Shown here: positions 44,516 through 52,952 of the stretch, piece by piece
Layout of the letters: each line of letters opens with the position of its first letter
Numbering within the stretch: position 1 is the first letter of the stretch
From: Mesorhizobium sp. M4B.F.Ca.ET.058.02.1.1
GTDB taxonomy: Bacteria; Pseudomonadota; Alphaproteobacteria; Rhizobiales; Rhizobiaceae
Assembly (NCBI RefSeq): GCF_003952505.1
Contig: NZ_CP034450.1
Span: 3,658,001-3,722,000 of the forward strand
DNA: 64,000 nucleotides
Reading direction: 5' to 3'
The notes under the pieces: generated by a model
The model's input: the letters and a program-made list of their open reading frames with translations, nothing else
The model's database searches: none
What the model was told of the DNA's origin: nothing
Translations under genes and position numbers: made by a program

Positions 44516-45529
44516 TCAGTGTCCTCCCGTCTCTTTGTTGGCCTGGCGGATGTTCCAGACCATGATCGGGATGACCGCGATCATGATTATGATGGCTATC
44601 GTTGCGCCGCGGCCGAAATCGCCGCCACCGCGGAACATCCAGTCGAACATCAGATTGGCCAGCACCTGGCTGTTCCATTGACCGTTGGTCATGGTCAGCA
44701 CGATGTCGAAGACCTTCAGCACCAGGATGGTGATAGTGGTCCAGACCACGGCGATGGTGCCCCATATCTGCGGCACCATGATCTTCCAGAAGATCTGGAA
44801 CGGGTTGGCGCCGTCGATCACCGCGGCCTCGATCGTCTCCTCGGGAATGCCGCGCAGCGCCGACGACAGGATCACCATGGCAAAGCCGGTCTGGATCCAG
44901 ATCAGGATGACCATCAGGAAGAAATTGTTCCAGAACGGCAGCGATATCCAGACCTGCGGCTGCCCGCCGAAAAACTGGATGATGGCGTTGAGCAGGCCGA
45001 TCTGGACCTGGCCTTCGCCGCGATACTCATAAATGAATTTCCAGATCACGCTGGCGCCGACGAAGGAAATCGCCAGCGGCAGGAAGATCAGGCTCTTGGC
45101 GATGGTGCCCCACCAGATTTTGTCGGTCAGCACGGCGATGATCAGACCGAGGAAAGTGCAGGCCGCCGGCACTACGGCCAGCCAGACGATGTTGTTGAGG
45201 ATCGAGTTGCGGAACTCGCGGTCGCCGAACGCCCATTCGTAGTTGGCGAGGCCGACGAAGCTCGCGCCGCCGCGATCGAGGAACGACAGTCTGAGCGTCT
45301 CGACGACGGGGTAGATCAGATAGATGGTCAGGATGATCATCGCTGGACCGACGAACAGCCAGGGACGGATCAACCCCTGCCGGCGCAGGTTGTCGACGGC
45401 GGCAGTGCCGCTGACGCCGCGCGAGGGAAAGATGGTGTCGAGCGCCTTGTTGGCGCCCCAGAAATAGGCGACGCAGCCGCCGACTCCGACGATGATGACG
45501 AATATGGCCGAGAAAATCTGAGCCGCCAT
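44516..45529 (-). CDS. aglF: Alpha-glucoside ABC transporter permease
   Basis: 337 residues, MalF class, with eight or so hydrophobic helices. The start at 45529 follows GGAGAGG; the frame is open for 42 more codons upstream without similarity. Membrane helices: AQIFSAIFVIIVGVGGCVAY (start), WLFVGPAMIILTIYLIYPVV, the EAA loop AAVIDGANPFQIFWKIMVPQ (about 240-259). Inner-membrane partner of AglG; separated from aglE by 291 bp including a strong hairpin, which would give higher aglE expression. Confidence 0.9.
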   Translation of the reverse strand: MAAQIFSAIFVIIVGVGGCVAYFWGANKALDTIFPSRGVSGTAAVDNLRRQGLIRPWLFVGPAMIILTIYLIYPVVETLRLSFLDRGGASFVGLANYEWAFGDREFRNSILNNIVWLAVVPAACTFLGLIIAVLTDKIWWGTIAKSLIFLPLAISFVGASVIWKFIYEYRGEGQVQIGLLNAIIQFFGGQPQVWISLPFWNNFFLMVILIWIQTGFAMVILSSALRGIPEETIEAAVIDGANPFQIFWKIMVPQIWGTIAVVWTTITILVLKVFDIVLTMTNGQWNSQVLANLMFDWMFRGGGDFGRGATIAIIIMIAVIPIMVWNIRQANKETGGH

Positions 45530-45748
45530 GGGTCCCTCTCCCCTGCGCAAGATCCGCCAGGACTGAAATGATCGTGGCGATCGTGCGCTGTTCTCGTTGT
45601 TGGGGCGCGAACGGGACATGAAAGCGGAATATCCGCCCTCCCCGGCGCGCCGCATGCCGGAATGTCTACGCTTTCACGACAGGGCTTTCACGACTGGTAC
45701 CTGGTTCACCCCGATCCGACCGGGATGAGATACTGTGATGGGCCAGCT

Positions 45749-45775
45749 GGATCCGGGCGCGAAAGGCCCGGATCC
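45749..45775 (-). other. Strong hairpin between aglE and aglF
   Basis: A perfect 10-bp stem (GGATCCGGGC, 7-base loop, GCCCGGATCC) lies 46 bp after aglE and 220 bp ahead of aglF. No T tract follows. Hairpins at this place in sugar ABC operons hold up transcript decay or attenuate so that the binding protein is made in excess; the rest of the 291-bp gap shows no gene. Confidence 0.65.
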
Positions 45776-45820
45776 GCTTGGGAGGAGGAAGCAAGAGCTT
45801 CCGGCTAGGCGAACGACCGG

Positions 45821-47176
45821 CTACTTGATCGCGTCCCAGCTCTTCTGGATGTCGGTGGCGACATCCTGGGCGGACTTGCCGCCGACGAGGTCGATCATGC
45901 CGGTCCAGAAGGAGCCGGCGCCGATCTTGCCCGGCATCAGATCGGAACCGTCGAAGCGGAAGGTCGAGGCGTTGGCGAGGATCTCGCCCTGCTTCTTCAG
46001 CGCGTCGCTGGCATAGGCGTCCTTGTTGACCCCCTTGAACGGCGTCACGAAACCGCCCTGGGCCATCCAGATCTCGTGCGCCAGCGGCATCTTCAGGAAT
46101 TCGATGAAGGCGCGAGCCGCCTTCGAATCCTTGGTGATCATGGCCAGCGTGCCGGCGCCGAGCACCGGGGTGCCGAGCTCGGGCTTCGAGGCATAGGGCG
46201 GGAAGTAGAAGAAGTCGGCATCCTGGCCGAGCTTCGTGCCCTCGGGGAAGAAGGTCGGGATGAACGAGGCCTGATGGTGCAGGTAGCACTTCGGCGGCAC
46301 CGCGAAGAGGCCCTTCGGGCTGTCGCGGAAGTCGGTCGCCGCTACCGCCTTGGCGCCGCCGTCGACCATCTTGTCGTCGGTCGCGATCTTGCCGAAGATG
46401 TCAATGGCGTTGACCACCGCCGGATCGTTGAACGGGATCTCGTTCTTTACCCACTTGTCGTAGACATCGGGGGTCTGCGTGCGCAGCATGATGTCCTCGA
46501 CCCAGTCGGTCGCCGGCCAGCCGGTGGCGCCGCCGGAGCCGAGACCGATGCACCACGGCTTGCCGCCGTCGGCGATGATCTTCTTCTCAAGCTCGGCGAG
46601 TTCTTCCTGCGTCTTCGGGACCTTGTAGCCGGCTTCCTCGAAATTGTCCGGCGAATACCAGACCAGCGACTTCACATCGGCCTTGTAGGGGAAGGCGAAG
46701 AAGCCCGGCTTGCCGTCCTTGTCCTTGAAGGTGCCGAGATCGACCCAGGACTGGCCGGCGCCGTAATTGTCCTTGACCCATTTGGCGGTGTCGTCGCCAA
46801 GCGGCGTCAAAAGGCCCTTGGAAGCCAGGTCCTGGATCAGGCCCGGCTGCGGCAGCACGGCGATGTTGGGCGGGCTGCCGGCCTGGGTGTCGATGACGAT
46901 CTGCTGTTCGTAATTCTCCGACGAGGAGTACTTGATCTCGACGCCGGTGGCTTCCTGGAAATATTCGAGAACGGTGCGCACAAGGCCTTCGTCCTCGCCG
47001 CGCCATGGCCCGAAGATGGTCAGCGTCTCGCCCTTGAGGTCGACCTTCTTGAGGTCCTCGTAGTTCTGCCAGTTGAAGCGCGGGTCCTCGCCCGGCTTGA
47101 ACTTCAGTTCGGCTTGCGCCGGCAGGCTCAAGGCCAGCGTCGCGAACGCGGCGCCCAGCAGAAGCATTTTCTTCAT
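45821..47176 (-). CDS. aglE: Alpha-glucoside ABC transporter substrate-binding protein
   Basis: 451 residues. The signal peptide MKKMLLLGAAFATLALSLPA followed by QAELKFKP shows export to the periplasm. The mature protein has the two-lobed family 1 pattern: LTIFGPWRGEDEGLVRTVLE, then DTQAGSPPNIAVLPQPGLI, KPGFFAFPYKADVKSLVWY, and PVLGAGTLAMITKDSKAARA. It delivers alpha-glucosides to AglFGK. The gene is first in the operon; the start is preceded by GGGAGGAATATCG. Two palindromes upstream (47313-47326 and 47537-47546) match AglR-type operators. Confidence 0.9.
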   Translation of the reverse strand: MKKMLLLGAAFATLALSLPAQAELKFKPGEDPRFNWQNYEDLKKVDLKGETLTIFGPWRGEDEGLVRTVLEYFQEATGVEIKYSSSENYEQQIVIDTQAGSPPNIAVLPQPGLIQDLASKGLLTPLGDDTAKWVKDNYGAGQSWVDLGTFKDKDGKPGFFAFPYKADVKSLVWYSPDNFEEAGYKVPKTQEELAELEKKIIADGGKPWCIGLGSGGATGWPATDWVEDIMLRTQTPDVYDKWVKNEIPFNDPAVVNAIDIFGKIATDDKMVDGGAKAVAATDFRDSPKGLFAVPPKCYLHHQASFIPTFFPEGTKLGQDADFFYFPPYASKPELGTPVLGAGTLAMITKDSKAARAFIEFLKMPLAHEIWMAQGGFVTPFKGVNKDAYASDALKKQGEILANASTFRFDGSDLMPGKIGAGSFWTGMIDLVGGKSAQDVATDIQKSWDAIK

Positions 47177-47205
47177 CGATATTCCTCCCAGTGGTCACAA
47201 ACAAT

Positions 47206-47254
47206 CGGACGGAATTTCCATTCCGCCAATCGAACGGAACCTCCATTCCGTCCG
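47206..47254. other. Inverted repeat in the aglE leader
   Basis: CGGACGGAA (47206-47214) and TTCCGTCCG (47246-47254) are perfectly complementary, with a similar GAACGGAA/TTCCATTCC block between them. On the minus strand it lies between the operator and the aglE ribosome site, in the untranslated leader, and could fold as a 9-bp stem with a 31-base loop. Confidence 0.5.
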
Positions 47255-47312
47255 CCGACGCCGCAGGACTGTGACTCAGTCAGAAAGGAACCGCAACCTT
47301 TCGAAGAGTCTT

Positions 47313-47326
47313 CCAAAGCGCTTTGG
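47313..47326. promoter_or_regulatory. AglR operator candidate for aglE
   Basis: CCAAAGCGCTTTGG is a perfect 14-bp palindrome with a central CG, the typical LacI-family half-site form (AAAGCGCTTT). It lies 137 bp upstream of aglE. The 388-bp gap 47177-47564 also holds the second site, the leader repeat and AT-rich sequence around 47380-47460 that probably contains the divergent promoters. Confidence 0.7.
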
Positions 47327-47536
47327 TCGTTTTGATCTCGCCATTGAATCAACCGGAAGTCAAGAGGGGGCAGAAAGCTAATCGATTTAATTTCTGCAAA
47401 TAGGTGCGCAGAAAGTGCACTGCAGCACGTTTTTTTGGCGCTGCAGCAGTAAATTTTGCTTCAAACCCATCTGAACGATGCTTATGGTCGGCGCGTTCGA
47501 CGTCACCAGCGTTGGTTGTCGTTTTGACTCAAATTT

Positions 47537-47546
47537 AAAGCGCTTT
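47537..47546. promoter_or_regulatory. AglR operator candidate ahead of aglR
   Basis: AAAGCGCTTT is a perfect 10-bp palindrome identical to the core of the site at 47313-47326, placed 18 bp before the aglR GTG start and its GGAGG. It suggests autorepression; two sites about 224 bp apart could also allow DNA looping. Confidence 0.65.
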
Positions 47547-47564
47547 GAGGCTTGGAGGCCTCCG

Positions 47565-48587
47565 GTGAATCTTAAACAGCTCGCTCACATGCTGGCGCTG
47601 TCGCAGACCACGGTGAGCCGGGCACTGAACGGCTATCCCGAGGTCAACGAGGAAACGCGGCGGCGGGTGATGGACGCGGCCAAGCGACATGGCTACCGCC
47701 CCAATCCGAGCGCGCGCCGACTGGCGACCGGCAAGACCGGGATGATCGGCTATGTGCTGCCGACCGGCGCCGCCGTCGACATCGATCCGCACTTCGTCGA
47801 GTTCCTGTCCGGCCTCGGCGACTATGCCCGCTCGCACGAGCTCGACCTGGTGCTGTCGCCGGCGGACGCCGACGACCAGGAGACCACCTACCGGCGCATC
47901 GTCGCCAACCGGCAGGTCGACGCGGTCTACATCTCCTCGCCGCGGCCGGCCGATCGGCGGGTGGCGCTGCTCAACACGCTCGGCATCCCCTTCATCGTCC
48001 ATGGCCGCAGCGAGGGCTTCGACTTCGACTATGCCTTCCTCGACATCGACAACGAGGGCGCCTTCCACGAGGCGGCGCGGCTGCTGGTCCAGCTCGGCCA
48101 CAGGCGGCTGGCGCTGATCAACGGCGACGACCGTGAGACCTTCGCCATCCATCGCGAGCGCGGCATGCGCCGGGCACTCACCACGACTGGCCTCGTGCTT
48201 GGCGAGCGCCATATCTGTTCGCTCACCATGACCGAGGAGAACGGCTACCGCGCCGCCAGGCGCCTGCTCGAACAGAGCGAGCCGCCGACGGCGATCGCCT
48301 GCTCCAGCCTGATCATGTCGCTCGGCGTGGTGCGCGCGGTGCGCGATCTCGGCCTGACCATTCCGGGCGACCTGTCCTTGATCGCGCATGACGATGTCTT
48401 TCCGTGGCTGAAGCCGGAGAATTTCCCCGTGCCGCTGTCGACGACGCGCTCGTCGATCCGGCTCGCCGGCGCCCGCGTCGCAGAGCGCCTGGCGGCGCGC
48501 ATATCAGGACTCGAGGAGGGCGCCCGCGGCGAGGTCTGGCCGGTCGATCTGGTGGTGCGGGGGTCGGTGGCGGGCGCGCCGGGTTAG
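47565..48587 (+). CDS. aglR: LacI family repressor of the agl operon
   Basis: 340 residues. The DNA-binding domain is at the start (VNLKQLAHMLALSQTTVSRALNGYPEVNEETRRRV; key helix SQTTVSRALNGYP), with the hinge helix NPSARRLATGKT, then a periplasmic-binding-type sugar domain (GMIGYVLPTGA, AVYISSPRP, NGDDRETFAIHRERGMRRAL). The GTG start at 47565 is preferred because GGAGG lies six bases ahead and family proteins begin there; the frame is open farther upstream. Divergent from aglE; expected to release the two palindromic operators upon binding of an alpha-glucoside. Confidence 0.88.
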   Translation: MNLKQLAHMLALSQTTVSRALNGYPEVNEETRRRVMDAAKRHGYRPNPSARRLATGKTGMIGYVLPTGAAVDIDPHFVEFLSGLGDYARSHELDLVLSPADADDQETTYRRIVANRQVDAVYISSPRPADRRVALLNTLGIPFIVHGRSEGFDFDYAFLDIDNEGAFHEAARLLVQLGHRRLALINGDDRETFAIHRERGMRRALTTTGLVLGERHICSLTMTEENGYRAARRLLEQSEPPTAIACSSLIMSLGVVRAVRDLGLTIPGDLSLIAHDDVFPWLKPENFPVPLSTTRSSIRLAGARVAERLAARISGLEEGARGEVWPVDLVVRGSVAGAPG

Positions 48588-48800
48588 GATCAAAACTCAA
48601 TCGCTCGCAGCGACGGAGTCCGAACTGCCGCTATGCGCCTGATATCGGTCAACGAGCCGAACTTCGTTGGGGCGCAGCAGCGGGCATGACCGGCGCCAAC
48701 CACCTCGGCCACAATCATATTGATATCAAACGGCAAGAACCGAAACAGCGGCCGCAACTCGCCGCATCGCTGCGCGAACTTCCAGCCGGATGATGTCGCC

Positions 48801-48989
48801 TTACGGCTGCGCGCGCCCGTCCGCGCGAGCGTTCGCCTCAGCAAGCCTCGCCAGCGCCTGCTCGACCTTCTCTCCCGCGGCGTCCGTCAGTTCGATATGA
48901 TGCACGACCTGATGCGTCAGCAGCGCGAGCCTAGCAGCACGATATGTGGCGCTATGCTTGGCAGTCTCGATGTCAAAGGTCGCTATCAT
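48801..48989 (-). CDS. Small hypothetical protein, coupled to the preceding small gene
   Basis: 62 residues, soluble, helical from about residue 35 (EKVEQALARLAEANARADG). Not recognised. Its ATG overlaps the stop of the upstream gene by four bases (ATGA), a typical sign of coupled translation and the main argument that both are real. No signal peptide. Confidence 0.55.
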   Translation of the reverse strand: MIATFDIETAKHSATYRAARLALLTHQVVHHIELTDAAGEKVEQALARLAEANARADGRAQP

Positions 48990-49213
48990 CGGGCTGCCGC
49001 CCTCAGTGGGTGGTTGGTCCGATCGATCTTCATCAGGCGCGCTCTTGCATCAAGGACACGCCGTCGCGCCGACGTGATCCGGCAGCAAAGCGCCAAGTTG
49101 ATACCGACGCCGCACTCTTCGTTGAGCATCTCCTCAGCACGCTCAAGGGCGAGTTCCGCCCGGTTCACGCGTTGCCTCGCGATTGCAAGTTCCAAGTTCT
49201 GAAAGTCAAACAT
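48986..49213 (-). CDS. Small helical hypothetical protein
   Basis: 75 residues when started at ATG 49213, which has AAGGA nine bases ahead; the frame is open farther upstream without support. The sequence is a strongly helical, Ala/Arg/Glu-rich pair of helices (ELALERAEEMLNEECG and ITSARRRVLDARARLM) like a coiled coil. Two Cys near the centre. Coupled to the next small gene by an ATGA overlap. Function unknown; a paired two-gene module is suggested but no toxin-antitoxin family is recognised. Confidence 0.55.
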   Translation of the reverse strand: MFDFQNLELAIARQRVNRAELALERAEEMLNEECGVGINLALCCRITSARRRVLDARARLMKIDRTNHPLRAAAR

Positions 49214-49435
49214 TCCACATCCTTGGTTGCGGTCCCTTCGATGGCTAAACAGCCGCTGATCGCATTCGTTCCGACGATGCGACAATAGGGCCGGCGCTCC
49301 TGCGCCGAAGGCATTTGGCGAAAGAAGGCCTGGACTGGTCGGTCGGGTCAAACTCCTGAGGGGCGCCGACAAGCTTCGCCACGTGCCGCTCGAGGAACTT
49401 CGTAAGGAGACGCTTCGGCCTTTACATTGACGGGC

Positions 49436-50494
49436 TCAATAGCAGCTATCTGCCGCCGCAAGTGTTTCGGCGCGATGAGGTTCGTCCAGTACGCCAATCC
49501 GTCGAACCGACGCATAGAACCGTGCATAGTTGCCCGAACACAAGTCGAACAGGCGGAGAAATGCGGTCACCCGATCACTGTAAACGGAAGTCGCGGCGAG
49601 CTTTGCGTTGTTGATTGGGGAGGCGAACCAGGCATCGTATCCCCGGTATCGACCCCAGCGCCTGTCGCGCATGTGTCGGTAGCGCGTCCGCAGCCGTTCA
49701 ATCGCGGCCATCTTTGCGGCCCGCTTCTGCTCCGAGGTGCCGGAGTTGCCATAGATTTGTCCTAGCTCGTCCCGGGTTTGGGAGACAAGCGTAAGAAATT
49801 CAGCTTTGCGCCTCTCAGCGGCTTCGTAACGGCGCAATTGCGCAGTAGCGCCAGCGGCGCGCAGCCATTTTTTTACCCCGGTTGTTTCGACGGCGACAGC
49901 GAACGCCTCGTTGAATGCGGAATCGCCGTGCACGTAGACGCGCTGGTGGGCCAGTTCATGGAAAACCAGCGCAGCAAGATATGTCTCATCCTGGCTGAGC
50001 ATCGTGCTTAACAGCGGGTCACTTGACCAGCCAAGCGTGGAATAGGCAGTGATGCCGGTCACAAAGACGTCCATGCCCTGTCCTTGAAGTTCGACGGCGG
50101 TTTCAGTCGCAGACTTCTTGGAGAAATATCCTCGATAGGGGACGCAGCCGAAAACGGGAAAACACCATGTTCGTGGCGTCAGCGAGAATTCCGGCGCGGC
50201 AAAGACGGCATAGGTCACCGAGTCCCGACCGATGTCGACATAGCTGCGGTAGCTGCTGTTATCGGGCAGCGCCAGTTCATCAGTTGCAAACTGTCGTATG
50301 GCGCTCGCCGATACCATTCGGGCGCGCAATGCCTTCGGCGTCGAAGGGTCCTCGATCAGTTTTCCGACATCCCTGCGCGCCGTCATGATCTGCAGATGAC
50401 CCTGCACGGATTGCGCGTAGTAGGAAACACTGATGCAACCGGTCAAGCCGGACACCACGATCATAACGGCAACCAATCGATAGAATGTGCGCAT
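49436..50494 (-). CDS. Putative zinc aminopeptidase lipoprotein (Aminopep family)
   Basis: 352 residues. The start at 50494 gives MRTFYRLVAVMIVVSGLTGC, a lipoprotein signal with LTGC lipobox, so the mature protein would be anchored in the envelope. It has the zinc-metallopeptidase helix LVFHELAHQRVYV (HExxH variant HELAH, about residue 186-198) and a downstream NEAFAVAVETTG Glu ligand about 18 residues later. The regions ITAYSTLGWSSDPLLSTML and the Arg-rich C-terminal half agree with the family annotated as putative aminopeptidase. A TTG at 50521 is an alternative start with no ribosome site. Substrate unknown. The gene stands alone. Confidence 0.77.
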   Translation of the reverse strand: MRTFYRLVAVMIVVSGLTGCISVSYYAQSVQGHLQIMTARRDVGKLIEDPSTPKALRARMVSASAIRQFATDELALPDNSSYRSYVDIGRDSVTYAVFAAPEFSLTPRTWCFPVFGCVPYRGYFSKKSATETAVELQGQGMDVFVTGITAYSTLGWSSDPLLSTMLSQDETYLAALVFHELAHQRVYVHGDSAFNEAFAVAVETTGVKKWLRAAGATAQLRRYEAAERRKAEFLTLVSQTRDELGQIYGNSGTSEQKRAAKMAAIERLRTRYRHMRDRRWGRYRGYDAWFASPINNAKLAATSVYSDRVTAFLRLFDLCSGNYARFYASVRRIGVLDEPHRAETLAAADSCY

Positions 50495-50728
50495 CACGAT
50501 TTGCCCATTCCGATAGGGCAATTGTCGCGATTGGCCCGTGGTGGCCGAAGCTGAAGCATCGTGGGACTCTCACAATACGACCCCGCAGTGCAGCGGCGCG
50601 AGGGAACTGAAATCTGATCATAGTGCCCTCTCGGGCCCGCCGAGACTGTCATGGACGGAGGCCAGCCATTCGCGGCTATCGAGCTATCGCGGACCCCAGA
50701 AACGGTCAGTTTGCTTCCAGTCCCATCT

Positions 50729-50759
50729 CGGTCATTCTGTAACTGCTGTCGAATGACCG
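50729..50759. other. Perfect hairpin in a 345-bp gene-free stretch
   Basis: CGGTCATTC and GAATGACCG pair over 9 bp with a 13-base loop. The gap 50495-50839 between the aminopeptidase-like gene and the subtilase end has no coding frame I can support; codon-scale patterns suggest decayed sequence, and this hairpin may be the end of a lost gene. Confidence 0.45.
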
Positions 50760-50839
50760 TTAATGACTTCCACTGCCACCAATCCAGGCCATTGGCGACA
50801 AGTTTGTTGATTGGGCACCCGATCCATCTCGACTGAAGC

Positions 50840-52294
50840 TCATTCCTTCTTCACAGCTTCCGCCGCCTTGGTGTCCAGCAGGCCGTAGCCGAAGTCATTG
50901 TCCCTGCCCTTCGGGCCGAGATCCCTTGCGGTATCGGCCAGCGCCTTCTCGATTTCGTCGGCCGAACGGTCGGGCGCGACATGGATCAGGTTGGCGATGG
51001 CCCCGCTGACGATCGCGGCGGCAAAGGACGTGCCGGTGACGACGTCGGAGCCGGCGCCGCTCGGCGCCACCATCTCGACGCCGGGGGCCGAGATGAAGAC
51101 ATAGGCGCCGCGATTGGCCTGCGGCATCAACCCGTCCTTGGCATCGGTGGCGGTCACGGCGATGACACCGACAAAGGCCGCCGGGTAACCATAGGGAGCT
51201 TTCGGCCCGTTGTTGCCGGCGGCGGCGACCAGCACGATGCCCAGCGAGCGAGCGTTGCGGCAAGCAATGCCGAGCAGGTCATTCTTCGGGCCGACGAAGC
51301 TCATGTTGATGATGCGCACGTCCTGCTCCGCCGCCCAGTCGAGCGCCGAAAGGATGACGTCCATGGTCGACTTGCCACCCTCGAAGGCACGGGCATGGTA
51401 GATCTTTGCCCCCGGCGCCATGCCTTTGAGCGCGCCGACGCCGGCGATCAGGCCATCGATCGAGGTGCCATGGTCGCGCTTTTCGACCGGCACGTTGGGC
51501 ATGGCGTCGAACTGGTCGGCGATGACGCCCGACAGCGCCGGGTTGGTGTCGTCGATTCCGGTGTCGATGACGGCGACGCGCACATTCTCGCCGCTCGCCG
51601 CCTTGGCGTCGAGCGCGATGCGATCGAAGGCATAGTTGACGATACCGGCCGCCTGCTGCAGCGAATAGACATGGTTGGGCTCACGCCGTCTTGTGCGGCC
51701 GTCGGCGGCAAGCTGCGCCAGCACGACGCCGACCGGACGGCCGTCGGGAATGCCGAAGCGCGCCAGCGTGGTGCCGAGCAGGCGCGACTGGCGCTCGGAG
51801 CGCACTTCGAGGCCGAAGGAAGCAGCGATCTGCTGTACGGTAGCGGCATCGCCGTCGACCGTCACCAGCACCTCGTCGGGCACGAAATCACCGACGATGG
51901 CGCGCTGCGGCTCGGTGGCGATGAGGTCGGTCGGCGAAATGATCGGGCCGCCAAGTGCCGGCGCCTGCACGGGCGGCGCGGGCGGAGCCGGCGGCGGCAG
52001 AGTACTGGCCGGATCGCGGCGCGGGTCGGGCGTCGGCAGCGGCGCCGCACCGCCGGGAGGATTGGGAAACAGGTCGACGATCAGCGCCGGCAGAAAGACG
52101 GCGGCGCCGCCGACAGACCCGGTGCCGGACGTCCCGCCATCCTTGGCGCAGTCGGCGCCGGCGGCGTTTGTCCGGTCGGCACAATCGGTTTGCGCCGGCG
52201 GCTGGTCCTTGCCCTGCGCAAAAACGGGCGCGGCGGCGATTGTCGTCGCCGCCAGCAGAAATCCAGCGAATGCGATGACTGCTCTAGCCGCCAT
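50840..52294 (-). CDS. Secreted subtilisin-like serine protease (S8)
   Basis: 484 residues from ATG 52294 (GGAAGGAAA upstream). A signal peptide (RAVIAFAGFLLAATTIAAAP, end VFAQ) and a Gly/Pro-rich linker (about 40-115) precede a pro-domain (about 130-195, VPDEVLVTVDGDAATVQQIA) and the catalytic domain. The triad is visible: Asp244 in VRVAVIDTGIDDTN, His275 in KRDHGTSIDGL, Ser423 in VVTGTSFAAAIVSG, plus the oxyanion Asn in AAAGNNGPKA (about 361). It is exported and would cleave proteins in the periplasm or outside. It overlaps the anti-sigma gene by 11 bp, within the ECF operon. Confidence 0.9.
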   Translation of the reverse strand: MAARAVIAFAGFLLAATTIAAAPVFAQGKDQPPAQTDCADRTNAAGADCAKDGGTSGTGSVGGAAVFLPALIVDLFPNPPGGAAPLPTPDPRRDPASTLPPPAPPAPPVQAPALGGPIISPTDLIATEPQRAIVGDFVPDEVLVTVDGDAATVQQIAASFGLEVRSERQSRLLGTTLARFGIPDGRPVGVVLAQLAADGRTRRREPNHVYSLQQAAGIVNYAFDRIALDAKAASGENVRVAVIDTGIDDTNPALSGVIADQFDAMPNVPVEKRDHGTSIDGLIAGVGALKGMAPGAKIYHARAFEGGKSTMDVILSALDWAAEQDVRIINMSFVGPKNDLLGIACRNARSLGIVLVAAAGNNGPKAPYGYPAAFVGVIAVTATDAKDGLMPQANRGAYVFISAPGVEMVAPSGAGSDVVTGTSFAAAIVSGAIANLIHVAPDRSADEIEKALADTARDLGPKGRDNDFGYGLLDTKAAEAVKKE

Positions 52295-52952
52295 CAACCG
52301 GTTTCCTTCCCTCAATCACAGCATCCGCGAAGGGCTGGGCGGCAATAAGGCCAAGCAGCTTGTCGTAGTCGGCGCTCGTCTTGGCCGGCAAGGCAATATG
52401 GAAGACGCCAGCGGCGGTCGGCCCGCCTGATATCTTCAGCCCATTCTGATCAAGGAAGGCGGCGATGTCGGACATCTTCGCCTCCGGCTTGAACTTGACG
52501 AGAGCGAACGGCAGCTTCGCCAGCTCGTCCCCGGTGCCGGCGACCTCGAAATCATTGCCCTTGCCACCGGGCTGCTCGAAGGATTGCACCACCACCAGCG
52601 CCAGCAACGCCGCTGCGGCCGCCCAGGCGACAGTGGCCGGCACAGCCAAGAAGCGATTGAGGGCCTGCGTGAGCCATGACGGGCTGGCCGGCGCACGCGC
52701 CGGACCGGCCTCGGCGTCGAGCGTCCGGGCAAATCGGCTCAGCGCGTCGGCCGGCGGGCGGATCGCCTCGTTGGCGGCAGCGGTGCCGGAGAATTCGGCC
52801 TCGGCCTCGCCGAGCGCGGCAAGCGCCGCCGGGTCGCTCGCAAGCCATTCCTCGACGGCTTCGAGCTCGGCGCCTTCCAGCGAGCCGTTCAGGTAGAACG
52901 GCAGCAGCGTTTCCATCTCGTCGCGGCGCGACATCTTTTCAGCGGCGCTCAT
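52284..52952 (-). CDS. Anti-sigma factor, membrane anchored
   Basis: 222 residues. The N-terminal ASD-like helices (METLLPFYLNGSLEGAELEA, about 14-33, followed by AVEEWLASDP) bind the sigma factor in such proteins; one membrane helix (VPATVAWAAAAALLALVVVQ, about 113-132) separates it from a C-terminal periplasmic domain with a KFKPEAKMSDIAAFLD segment. No zinc motif HxxxCxxC. ATG 52952 overlaps the sigma stop (ATGA). It probably holds the ECF sigma inactive until a periplasmic signal; the neighbouring subtilase could take part in that cleavage or be the regulated product. Confidence 0.8.
   Translation of the reverse strand: MSAAEKMSRRDEMETLLPFYLNGSLEGAELEAVEEWLASDPAALAALGEAEAEFSGTAAANEAIRPPADALSRFARTLDAEAGPARAPASPSWLTQALNRFLAVPATVAWAAAAALLALVVVQSFEQPGGKGNDFEVAGTGDELAKLPFALVKFKPEAKMSDIAAFLDQNGLKISGGPTAAGVFHIALPAKTSADYDKLLGLIAAQPFADAVIEGRKPVDGG

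Noticed and set aside
48590..48844. 84-codon minus-strand frame after aglR
   Set aside because: It begins inside the small gene at 48801, has no clear ribosome site and no similarity that I recognise; possibly a decayed fragment.
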